Positions 7,507 to 14,004 of a stretch of 15,504 bases of DNA are shown piece by piece. Position numbers and translations under genes: made by a program. Location: assembly GCA_017648225.1 (NCBI GenBank), contig JAGCJE010000177.1:1-15504 (forward strand). The letters are read 5' to 3'. The DNA is from Kiritimatiellia bacterium (GTDB lineage: Bacteria; Verrucomicrobiota; Kiritimatiellia; RFP12; UBA1067). A model generated the notes under the pieces. That model was given only the letters and a program-made list of their open reading frames with translations. It was not told the origin of the DNA and did not search any database. Position 1 is the stretch's first letter, and every line of letters starts with the position of its first letter.

Positions 7507-8964
7507 ATGTCGGTAAAAAAAACAGTTCTTGCATTTACGGGGGTTGCGCTTTGCGCAGTATCGTCCGCCGCACCTCTCAAGGCCGATTTCTCGAAGGAGA
7601 CGGGGCGCGTGAACCGTGCTCTTCACTCGTCCGGCTTCGCTCCGATGGTAACGAGCACAAATAAGGCGAAACTCGCTGCGGAACTTAAGGAATTCAATTT
7701 CGATTATACGAGAACGCATGACTTAGCTCTCATAAGTTCCGGTCAGCGTATTGTTGATACTCACTTTATTTTCCCCTTGGAGCATTTGGACGCGAAGGAT
7801 CCGAAGAACTACTATTTCGCTCCGACCGACTATCAGTTGGATCTTATCAGGAAGAACGGCAACAAGATCTTTTACCGTCTTGGAACTTCGATCGAGCATT
7901 CTGGGCCGACTGTGCATTTCAATACTCTCATCCCGAAGGATTTTGATAAAACCGCCGAGGTTTTCGCGGGCACGGTCCGCCATTACACGAAGGGTTGGGG
8001 TGACGGTTTTAACTGGGATGTTAAGTATTGGGAGCTTTGGAATGAGCCTGACGGCGTAAACAACATGTGGTGTCTGCCTGAAGGAGACGGAACCAGGGGC
8101 ACTCCTGAGTTTGCGAAGCGCGATAAGATTCGCCGCGATCTTTTCTGCAAGTTTTTCGTTACCTGTCTTAAGCGCCTTAAGAGCGAATTCCCGGAATGCA
8201 AGTTCGGCGGTCCCGCGATGTGCTCCGCGAGCGGACGCAGTCTGGAGTGGTTCAAGAGCCTCCTCGCGGCATGCAAAGAGGCCGGAGTCGCGCCGGATTT
8301 CATGTCATGGCATTATTACGGTTACAGTGTCGAAAAAATCATTGCCGACGCTGAGAACATGCGTAAACTGTGTGACTCGTACGGATTTAAGGATTGCGAA
8401 CTCATCATCAACGAATGGCATTATCTCGGTCCTTACGGTTGGGGCGGTCTGAGAAACTTCGACGCCAAGACATTGAAGCGCGTCTGGTCGGGCCCTGGCT
8501 CGCATAACGGTATTGACTCTTCCTGTTTTTCTCTTTCAGTGCTTTCGCGTCTTCAGACCTCCAAATATGATCAGGCGTATTTCTACGGTTGCCGCCATAC
8601 GGGCGCGTGGGGGTACAAGGATGGACACAACAATAAATACACCGTTTATTACGCGCTTAAACTTTTTGGCTCCATCATGAAGGAGTGCAATAAACTTTGC
8701 GCATCGTCCAATGACGGTACGGTTACTACTTTAGCGACGAAAAAGTCCGACGGTAAGGAAGGTTGGCTTCTCATTTCCGACTACGGCGGGAAGGGCGATA
8801 CGATCGAGGTTGATGTTTCTGGTGTAAGCGGTGTCGCTTCAGCGGTGATCCTCGACCACGAACGCAATATCGCGCCGGTTGCCGTTACGTTCGACAAGGG
8901 TAAACTTACGCTTAAAAAACATATCAAGGGCTCCGCCGCGTTTCTAGTGAAGTTCAATCTCTAA
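7507..8964 (+). CDS. Secreted glycoside hydrolase, clan GH-A, GH39-like
   Basis: Probable exported glycosidase acting on plant or host glycans; beta-xylosidase is the best-known GH39 activity, but the substrate here is not readable. Residues 1-22 are a signal peptide (MSVKK, hydrophobic core, SSAA). The TIM-barrel body has the clan GH-A pair: WELWNEPD (175-182) with acid/base Glu180, and LIINEWHY (299-306) with probable nucleophile Glu303. MSWHYYGY (266-273) lies between them. The last ~80 residues look like a beta-rich C-terminal domain. ATG 7507 is chosen because AAAAGGA (7493-7499) stands 7 nt before it and the signal peptide starts there; a GTG at 7462 would put 15 charged residues in front. 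It has its own promoter. rnhB starts 4 nt after the stop. Family confidence is good, substrate unknown. Confidence 0.8.
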   Translation: MSVKKTVLAFTGVALCAVSSAAPLKADFSKETGRVNRALHSSGFAPMVTSTNKAKLAAELKEFNFDYTRTHDLALISSGQRIVDTHFIFPLEHLDAKDPKNYYFAPTDYQLDLIRKNGNKIFYRLGTSIEHSGPTVHFNTLIPKDFDKTAEVFAGTVRHYTKGWGDGFNWDVKYWELWNEPDGVNNMWCLPEGDGTRGTPEFAKRDKIRRDLFCKFFVTCLKRLKSEFPECKFGGPAMCSASGRSLEWFKSLLAACKEAGVAPDFMSWHYYGYSVEKIIADAENMRKLCDSYGFKDCELIINEWHYLGPYGWGGLRNFDAKTLKRVWSGPGSHNGIDSSCFSLSVLSRLQTSKYDQAYFYGCRHTGAWGYKDGHNNKYTVYYALKLFGSIMKECNKLCASSNDGTVTTLATKKSDGKEGWLLISDYGGKGDTIEVDVSGVSGVASAVILDHERNIAPVAVTFDKGKLTLKKHIKGSAAFLVKFNL

Positions 8965-8968
8965 TTAG

Positions 8969-9625
8969 ATGGCGGTAAGTTTAGAATATGAACTGGCGTT
9001 AGGCGGCTCGGTGATCGGCGTTGACGAGGCCGGTCGCGGGCCGCTCGCGGGCGGAGTGTTCGCGGGCGCCGTTTATGTGCCGCTTGATTTGGCCGCCGGA
9101 CTTTTAGATGGTGCGTGGAGCGGGATTAACGACTCTAAAAAACTGTCGGAGAAAAAGCGGGACTCTCTCGCCGAGGTCATAAAATCGACCGAGGGCTGCA
9201 TTTGGGCCGTCGCGAGCGCGTCACCTGCCGAAATCGACAGGTTAAATATTTTAAGAGCGACCCATGTCGCGATGAGACGTGCGGCGAAAGCCGTTTATGA
9301 TAGAGCGCTCGAGTCGGTGAAAGGCGACGCGATTACGGTTCTTGTTGATGGGCTTGCCGTTGACGGCTTTGAGTGTCCTTCGCGAAATCTCGTAAAGGGC
9401 GACGCCAAATCGCTTTTGATCGCCGCCGCTTCTATTTTGGCGAAGACTGCGCGGGATGCGGATTGCTTGCGTCTTGAAGCGGAATATCCCGGGTACGGTT
9501 TTGCGAAGCACAAGGGATATCCGACAAAAGCTCACCTCGCGGCGCTTGCGAAGTTAGGGCCCTGCCCCGAGCATCGGCGGAGCTTCGGCCCAGTCGCGCA
9601 AGGCGAACTTTTTGAGCTTTCTTAA
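8969..9625 (+). CDS. rnhB: Ribonuclease HII
   Basis: Cleaves RNA in RNA-DNA hybrids and at single ribonucleotides in DNA. All four metal-binding acids are visible: Asp19 and Glu20 in GVDEAGRGPLAG (17-28), Asp127 in VLVDGLAV, and Asp145 in KGDAKSLLIAAASILAK. INDSKKLSEKKR (53-64), YPGYGFAKHKGYPTKAH (173-189) and EHRRSFGPV (201-209) are characteristic of type II. At 218 residues it is the expected length. The ATG lies 4 nt after the glycosidase stop with no Shine-Dalgarno sequence, suggesting read-through coupling. It is a housekeeping gene placed behind a secreted hydrolase, so a shared transcript is likely but functionally incidental. Confidence 0.96.
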   Translation: MAVSLEYELALGGSVIGVDEAGRGPLAGGVFAGAVYVPLDLAAGLLDGAWSGINDSKKLSEKKRDSLAEVIKSTEGCIWAVASASPAEIDRLNILRATHVAMRRAAKAVYDRALESVKGDAITVLVDGLAVDGFECPSRNLVKGDAKSLLIAAASILAKTARDADCLRLEAEYPGYGFAKHKGYPTKAHLAALAKLGPCPEHRRSFGPVAQGELFELS

Positions 9626-9656
9626 GAATAGAATGACGGTAGAGGGGGATTTTGCT

Positions 9657-10409
9657 ATGGCTTGCAAGGTAATGGGTATTGTAAATGTCACGCCTGATTC
9701 ATTTTCGGACGGGGGGAAGTATTTTTCGCCTGAAGAGGCCGTAAGGCGGATAAAAAACCTGATTGCTGACGGTGCGGATATTATAGATATTGGAGCAGAG
9801 TCCACCAAGCCTGGCGCTGTGCCGTTAAGCTGGGAAGACGAATGGTCGCGTTTAGAACCCGTTCTAACCCTCTTGAAGGGGTCTGTCCCCGTTGGGGGAA
9901 CGGGGACTGTCCCCATTTCGGTCGATACGTATCATCCGGAGACGGCTGAGCGGGCGATGGCTCTCGGAGCTAAGATCATTAACTGCGTATACGAGGGGAC
10001 TGTCCCCGATATGTTGAGGATATGTGCTAAAAACGAGGCGGAACTTGTAATTCCTGCGAAGTTTTTGGGGACTGTCCCCATGGGAAAGAGGGGGACTGTC
10101 CCCGTGGAACGGTTGGGGACTGTCCCCGTTTATCTTGATCCGATGATCGGGTTCGGGACGACGCGCGAGGAGGATTTGGAGCTTTTAAGATCGATCCCCG
10201 AATTGGCTAAGCGCGGGAGGGTTCTCGTAGGCGCGAGTCGCAAACGTATCGTTAAAAAGCTCACGGGCGAGAAGATGACCGGCAAGAATCTCGGAGGCAA
10301 CCTGGGAGTTTCGGTTTGGGCGGCGATGAACGGTGCGAGCGTCGTGAGAGTTCATGACGTCAAGGAGACGGTTCAGGCGTTGAAGGTGATTGATGCTCTG
10401 AAGGGTTGA
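9657..10409 (+). CDS. folP: Dihydropteroate synthase with embedded Gly-Thr-Val-Pro repeats
   Basis: Joins p-aminobenzoate to the pterin pyrophosphate in folate synthesis. NVTPDSFSDGG (10-20), DIGAESTKPG (44-53), SVDT (88-91), AKIIN (105-109), LDPMIGFG (160-167), VGASRK (191-196) and RVHDVKETV (231-239) identify it. Asp90, Asn109, Asp161, Lys196 and Arg231 correspond to the pterin-site residues of the E. coli enzyme. Unusual points: six G-(T/S)-V-P tetrapeptides at residues 75, 83, 114, 138, 146 and 154, each encoded by a 13-bp palindrome. The usual MH-x-x-G-x-P segment and following long helix are replaced by the last three repeats. IND has become INC. ATG 9657 is preferred over upstream TTG 9612 and ATG 9633 because GAGGGG (9642-9647) precedes it and family alignment begins there. 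It is probably still functional. The stop overlaps the next start region. Confidence 0.93.
   Translation: MACKVMGIVNVTPDSFSDGGKYFSPEEAVRRIKNLIADGADIIDIGAESTKPGAVPLSWEDEWSRLEPVLTLLKGSVPVGGTGTVPISVDTYHPETAERAMALGAKIINCVYEGTVPDMLRICAKNEAELVIPAKFLGTVPMGKRGTVPVERLGTVPVYLDPMIGFGTTREEDLELLRSIPELAKRGRVLVGASRKRIVKKLTGEKMTGKNLGGNLGVSVWAAMNGASVVRVHDVKETVQALKVIDALKG
9878..9914 (+). repeat. 37-nt large inverted repeat formed by folP repeat copies 1 and 2
   Basis: The first two repeat copies and their spacer form a long hairpin. A 16-nt arm (9878-9893) pairs with 9899-9914 in 14 of 16 positions around a GGGGG loop (9894-9898), and the inner CCCCGTT/AACGGGG part is perfect. In mRNA the two mismatches would be U-U. 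No U-tract follows, so it is not an intrinsic terminator. Confidence 0.8.
9878..10127 (+). repeat. Six-copy in-frame palindromic repeat GGGGACTGTCCCC within folP
   Basis: Copies at 9878-9890 (TCT variant), 9902-9914, 9995-10007, 10067-10079, 10091-10103 and 10115-10127. Each is a perfect or near-perfect inverted repeat around a central T, and all lie in the same codon phase, reading Gly-Thr/Ser-Val-Pro. Start-to-start distances are 24, 93, 72, 24 and 24 nt, so three adjacent pairs share an exact 24-nt period (13-bp repeat plus 11-nt spacer) while the spacer sequences differ. They resemble REP-like palindromes in form; no transposase is present in the window. Confidence 0.93.
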
Positions 10410-10411
10410 TG

Positions 10412-10861
10412 ATGGAATTTGTCGCGATAGATTTTGAAACGACCGGCTACGATTCCGGCGGCAAAAACGAGCCTTGGCAGCTCGGCGCGGCGATCGTCAG
10501 CGATTTTAAAATCATTGAAACGCGTGAATGGTTCTTCGGAACGCCTCTTACGCCGGACTTTGAGCCGCTGATGGACCAATGGGAGAGTTTTTATCCCGTT
10601 CTCGCCGGAAAAAGGTTAGTCGCTCACAATATCGCCTGTGAAAAAACCGTTTTGACGCGTATTGCTCCGCTTACAAAATGGGGACCGTGGGTCGATACGT
10701 TGAAGCTGGCGAAGGCCCGATATCCTAAACTTCCGAGTTACGCTCTCGGAGATTTGTGCGGAATGTTCGGCTGCGTGCCTCAAATGCCCGGGCGCACGTG
10801 GCATGACGGGCTTTATGACGCGGTCGCCTGCGCAATGCTGGCCATGAGGCTTGCCGTATGA
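10412..10861 (+). CDS. DnaQ-like DEDDh 3'-5' exonuclease
   Basis: Small stand-alone exonuclease-fold protein of 149 residues. Exo I: IDFETTG (6-12) with Asp7 and Glu9. Exo II: AHNIACEKTVL (71-81), where the usual Asp is Glu77. Exo III: WHDGLYDA (130-137) with His131 and Asp136, spaced as in the DEDDh class. VDTLKLAKARYP (94-105) is the common DTL-x-x-A-R segment. It could trim DNA or RNA ends; the substrate cannot be inferred. ATG 10412 is chosen because GAAGGG (10400-10405) lies 6 nt before it; ATG 10409, overlapping the folP TGA by one base, is the alternative. Its stop overlaps the chrA start in an ATGA, so translation of the three genes is likely coupled. Confidence 0.88.
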   Translation: MEFVAIDFETTGYDSGGKNEPWQLGAAIVSDFKIIETREWFFGTPLTPDFEPLMDQWESFYPVLAGKRLVAHNIACEKTVLTRIAPLTKWGPWVDTLKLAKARYPKLPSYALGDLCGMFGCVPQMPGRTWHDGLYDAVACAMLAMRLAV

Positions 10862-12030
10862 AAACACTTTGGACTTTATTTTGGGAAATGTTTAAAATCG
10901 CGCTGACCGTGATCGGCGGCGGATATGCAATTCTCGCTGTGGCCGATGAAGTGTTTTCAAAAAAGCTCAAGTGGACCAAAGAAGGGGAGGTTATCGAACA
11001 TCTTCCGATTTTTCAGATGGTTCCCGGCATCATCGCTGGTAATACGGCCATATATGTCGGACGAAAGGTTGCGGGATTACCGGGAGCGATTGCTGCTCTG
11101 ACCGGTGTATTTCTTCCGAGTGTCATTGTTTTTTCGATAGTTTGCGCGGGCTACAGTTTGATTCCTTTCGGGAACACTTATCTGGATGCCGCGTTTCTCG
11201 GTCTTCGCGCCGCGTTGACCGGCATAATCGCCGCGATGATAGTGAGAGGCTGGAAAAAAAGCGTTGATGGCGCCTACGCATTTATTTTGATGCTTGGAGC
11301 CCTTATGGCGATCGGGCCTTTAAAGGTGAATCCGGCTCTTGTCGTAGCTGCGGCAGCCATTCTCGGAATTGCCGTGCGCTTTATTCGGAGTGAGAGCGGC
11401 GCGGCTAAAACGCGAAAGTTTCTTTCGTCGTTCTGGCTTATGCCGCTCGTGTTTTTGAAGTATGGGATTATCGCTTTTGGCGGCGGATACGTGCTCGTTC
11501 CCGTCTATATCGGCGATTTTGTCGGTAAAACGGCTCCTTTTCTCCAGTTGACGGAGCGTGAGTTCGCCGATGTAATGGCGCTTACCCAGATGACGCCGGG
11601 ACCGATAGCGGTAAATTGCGCCACTTTTTTCGGATATCGGCTGGGCTTTGCGGAAATGGGGACAGTCCCTGGGGCGGTTTTGGGGGCTTTTATCGCGACG
11701 TTTTGTCTTTTGATCCCTGGCGCGATACTTCTTTATATTGCGCTCGGATCCCTCGAAAAGTTCAAGTCGAGCCGAGTTGTTCAGGGAATCCTCTCAGGTG
11801 TAAAGCCAGTTACAATTGCAATGATGCTCAACGCCTTATGGGCGTTTGCGATGATGAGCGTATGGTCGGGTGGCGATAAATTTTTCGGAGTTGATCCGAC
11901 AGGTTTACTGTTGGTGGGTTTTGCCATGATCGCGATGCTTAAGCGCACGATGGGTGTCGTAATGCTTATTGTCGCATGTGCGGGAATGTCTGCGGCCGTC
12001 CGTTTTGGCCTCGTATTCTTTGCCGGATGA
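10858..12030 (+). CDS. chrA: Chromate transporter family protein (ChrA, two-domain)
   Basis: 390-residue inner-membrane CHR-family protein with internal duplication. The first half shows IGGGYAILAVADE (19-31) and QMVPGIIAGNTAIYVG (53-68). The second half shows FGGGYVLVPV (207-216) and QMTPGPIAVNCATFFGY (244-260). These are the paired signatures of long-chain ChrA. The family includes chromate efflux pumps, but many gut homologues have untested anion substrates, so resistance is not implied. Within the second half, GYRLGFAEMGTVPGA carries about five residues more than the matching VGRKVAGLPGA of the first half; the excess includes GTVP, encoded by GGGGACAGTCCCT (11658-11670). The ATG overlaps the exonuclease stop by 4 nt. 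No terminator is evident after the stop. Confidence 0.9.
   Translation: MKTLWTLFWEMFKIALTVIGGGYAILAVADEVFSKKLKWTKEGEVIEHLPIFQMVPGIIAGNTAIYVGRKVAGLPGAIAALTGVFLPSVIVFSIVCAGYSLIPFGNTYLDAAFLGLRAALTGIIAAMIVRGWKKSVDGAYAFILMLGALMAIGPLKVNPALVVAAAAILGIAVRFIRSESGAAKTRKFLSSFWLMPLVFLKYGIIAFGGGYVLVPVYIGDFVGKTAPFLQLTEREFADVMALTQMTPGPIAVNCATFFGYRLGFAEMGTVPGAVLGAFIATFCLLIPGAILLYIALGSLEKFKSSRVVQGILSGVKPVTIAMMLNALWAFAMMSVWSGGDKFFGVDPTGLLLVGFAMIAMLKRTMGVVMLIVACAGMSAAVRFGLVFFAG
11658..11670 (+). repeat. Stray copy of the folP palindrome within chrA
   Basis: GGGGACAGTCCCT matches the reverse complement of the folP repeat (GGGGACAGTCCCC) at 12 of 13 positions. It again reads Gly-Thr-Val-Pro in the host gene frame (residues 268-271 of ChrA). 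It is 1.5 kb from the folP array, with none in the intervening exonuclease gene. Confidence 0.65.
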
Positions 12031-12051
12031 TCCTTTTTTGGACAGTAACAG

Positions 12052-12081
12052 TTGAATTGCGTCAATCATATATGGTAAACT
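12052..12081 (+). promoter_or_regulatory. Promoter immediately in front of the GH31 gene (leaderless arrangement)
   Basis: TTGAAT (12052-12057), 18-nt spacer, TAAACT (12076-12081), with TGG (12073-12075) forming an extended -10. Only seven bases separate the -10 hexamer from the ATG at 12089, so transcription should begin at or next to the start codon. No Shine-Dalgarno sequence is present. Confidence 0.58.
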
Positions 12082-12088
12082 CTCAAAC

Positions 12089-13705
12089 ATGAAAAAAACA
12101 TCTTCCTTATCCGTTGTGCTGGCGGCTTTGTCCAGTTTTGCTGTTGCAAAAACCGAAACCGTTAAAATCAATCCGGGCGAATATTGGTGGGGTATGGCGA
12201 CTACCGCGGGTACCGAACTTCCCGTGACGGCCGAGACCGGATATTTTTCCCGTGACATCAGAGCCGAGAACTATTCCAACCAGGCGGTACCTCTTCTCGT
12301 TTCCAGCAGGGGCAGATATATCTGGAGCGACAAGGCGTTCAAGTGCACCGCGACAAACGGCAATTTCATCATCGAAAGCGAAGCTCCTCTGAAGGTTGTT
12401 CAGGCGGGCAAAACTCTTCGCGAGGCTTTTCTCGCCGCGTCAAAGGCTCACTTCCCGCCGAGCGGCAAAACGCCGGATCTCGCCCTCATCGAAAAGCCCC
12501 AGTGGAATACCTGGGTTGAGCTTACCTACAACCAGAACCAGAAGGACATTCTCGCTTACGCGAAGGCCATCGGCGATAACGGCTTCCCTCAGGGCGGCGT
12601 CATTATGATCGACGACACCTGGCAGTTCGGCTACGGCATTTGGGAGTTCGATCCTCGCCGATTCTCCGATCCCAAGAAGATGTGCGATGAGCTCCACGCG
12701 CTCGGTTATAAGGTTATGCTTTGGGTATGTCCGTTCGTTTCGATGGATTCGCCCGGCTACCGCGAAATGGCGCTCGGCCTCAAGGACGCCGGCGTCAAGT
12801 GCGAGAAGGGCGGACTCATTCTTGGCGATGACGATGAGCCTGTTGCCGCGAAGTGGTGGAACGGCAAGTCGGCGACGATTGACTTCTCAGATCCTCTCGG
12901 TGCCGCGTGGTTCGCGCGTCAGCTTTCTAAGCTTGAGAAGGAGTATGGCGTCGACGGCTGGAAGCTTGATGCCGGTGATACCGAATCGTATAAGAAGGAG
13001 TGGAAGACCAAGGGTAACTTCAGCCCGTCGGAGATGTGCGAGGCATACGCGAAAATTGGCCTTCAGTTCCCGCTCAACGAATATCGCGGATGCTTCAAGA
13101 TGGGCGGTCAGCCTATCGTTCAGCGTCTTTGCGACAAGGGGCATAACTGGAGGGCCGTTCAGCAGCTCGTTCCCGATATGATCTCCTGCGGACTTCTCGG
13201 CCACCCCTTCGTGTGCCCCGATATGATCGGCGGCGGCAGCTGGATGGCGTTCGCTCCCGATGCGCCCACGCCGTTCGATCCCGAACTCTTTGTCCGTTCC
13301 GCCCAGGCTCATGCGCTCTCGCCGATGATGCAGTTCTCGGCGGCTCCCTGGCGTATGCTCAAGGGTGAGTATCTCGATGCGATCCGCAAGGCCGCGTGGA
13401 CGCGCATGAAGTTCGCCGACCGCTATGTCGCTCTTGCCAAGGAGTGCGCCAAGACGGGTGAGCCTATGCTCCGCAATATGGAGTACAATTATCCCGGCTA
13501 CGGCTGGGAGGATGTGATGGATCAGTTCATGATGGGCGATTTCCTTGTTGTCGCACCTCAGTGCGTCAAGGGTGCCAAAGACCGCAAGGTTATGATTCCG
13601 CCCGGCAAGTGGCGCGGGGACGACGGAGCCGTTTATGTAGGTCCGCGTGTGATTACTACGCCTACGCCTCTTGATCGTATTCCGTATTTCGAGCGCGTTA
13701 AGTAA
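12089..13705 (+). CDS. Secreted GH31-family glycosidase
   Basis: Exported retaining alpha-glycosidase of 538 residues. Residues 1-20 are a signal peptide (MKKTSSLSVVLAALSSFAVA). Residues ~25-130 form a beta-rich N-terminal domain. The barrel begins near WNTWVELTYNQNQ (139-151). Signature elements: GVIMIDDTWQFGYG (170-183), VMLWVCPFVSMDSPGYRE (209-226), YGVDGWKLDAGD (286-297) with probable nucleophile Asp294, and GHPFVCPDMIGGG (371-383) with probable acid/base Asp378. The KLDAGD and PDMIGG forms recall the MYORG-like branch of GH31, some members of which act on alpha-galactosides; this is from memory and the substrate is unproven. Codon use is strongly biased to C/G-ending codons, as in galE, suggesting high expression. 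The start appears leaderless. A small membrane-protein gene follows 17 nt after the stop. Confidence 0.87.
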   Translation: MKKTSSLSVVLAALSSFAVAKTETVKINPGEYWWGMATTAGTELPVTAETGYFSRDIRAENYSNQAVPLLVSSRGRYIWSDKAFKCTATNGNFIIESEAPLKVVQAGKTLREAFLAASKAHFPPSGKTPDLALIEKPQWNTWVELTYNQNQKDILAYAKAIGDNGFPQGGVIMIDDTWQFGYGIWEFDPRRFSDPKKMCDELHALGYKVMLWVCPFVSMDSPGYREMALGLKDAGVKCEKGGLILGDDDEPVAAKWWNGKSATIDFSDPLGAAWFARQLSKLEKEYGVDGWKLDAGDTESYKKEWKTKGNFSPSEMCEAYAKIGLQFPLNEYRGCFKMGGQPIVQRLCDKGHNWRAVQQLVPDMISCGLLGHPFVCPDMIGGGSWMAFAPDAPTPFDPELFVRSAQAHALSPMMQFSAAPWRMLKGEYLDAIRKAAWTRMKFADRYVALAKECAKTGEPMLRNMEYNYPGYGWEDVMDQFMMGDFLVVAPQCVKGAKDRKVMIPPGKWRGDDGAVYVGPRVITTPTPLDRIPYFERVK

Positions 13706-13722
13706 TAATAAAACCGCTTTGT

Positions 13723-14004
13723 ATGTCTGCTGGTTTCGCATCTGAATTGCTGGAGTTTGCGATGCTTCTCGCGTTCGGCTTTTCATGGCCGTTCGCGATC
13801 TGGCGGACATACAAGGCGAAACGGGTAGACGGAAAGTCGCCCCACTTCATGATGATAGTCATCTTCGGCTATATGTGCGGTATTTCGGCGCACCTGGTCG
13901 AGGGGACAAAGCTCTGGCTGTGCGCCGTTTATCTGATTGACATGAGCCTTGTCGCGACGGATCTTGCGCTTTATTTTCATTACTCGCGTAGAAATTCAAA
14001 ATGA
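13723..14004 (+). CDS. Small PQ-loop / SemiSWEET-like membrane protein
   Basis: 93 residues with three predicted membrane helices at about 7-27, 41-60 and 65-86, the single triple-helix unit of PQ-loop proteins. FGFSWPFAIWRTYKAKRVDGKSPHF (split here: FGFSWPFAIW 18-27, then RTYKAKRVDGKSPHF 28-42) matches the pattern helix, Trp-Pro turn, basic stretch, K-S/G-x-S before helix 2; the second PQ residue is Phe rather than Gln. SemiSWEETs move sugars as dimers, but other PQ-loop proteins carry different solutes. ATG 13723 has no ribosome binding site, whereas ATG 13762 (Met14) has GGAG at 13752-13755. I keep the first because the later start would remove the first half of helix 1. Its stop overlaps the next ATG as ATGA. 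Confidence 0.72.
   Translation: MSAGFASELLEFAMLLAFGFSWPFAIWRTYKAKRVDGKSPHFMMIVIFGYMCGISAHLVEGTKLWLCAVYLIDMSLVATDLALYFHYSRRNSK

Noticed and set aside
9612..9656. TTG start at 9612 for folP
   Set aside because: It would overlap rnhB, has no good ribosome binding site and adds residues absent from the family N-terminus.
9878..10127. Possible CRISPR array
   Set aside because: Repeats are only 13 bp, spacers 11-80 nt, all in the frame of a conserved enzyme, with no cas genes.
12887..13810. Long reverse-strand open frame opposite the GH31 gene
   Set aside because: A shadow of biased codon use in the forward gene; no family motif and no ribosome binding site or promoter noted.
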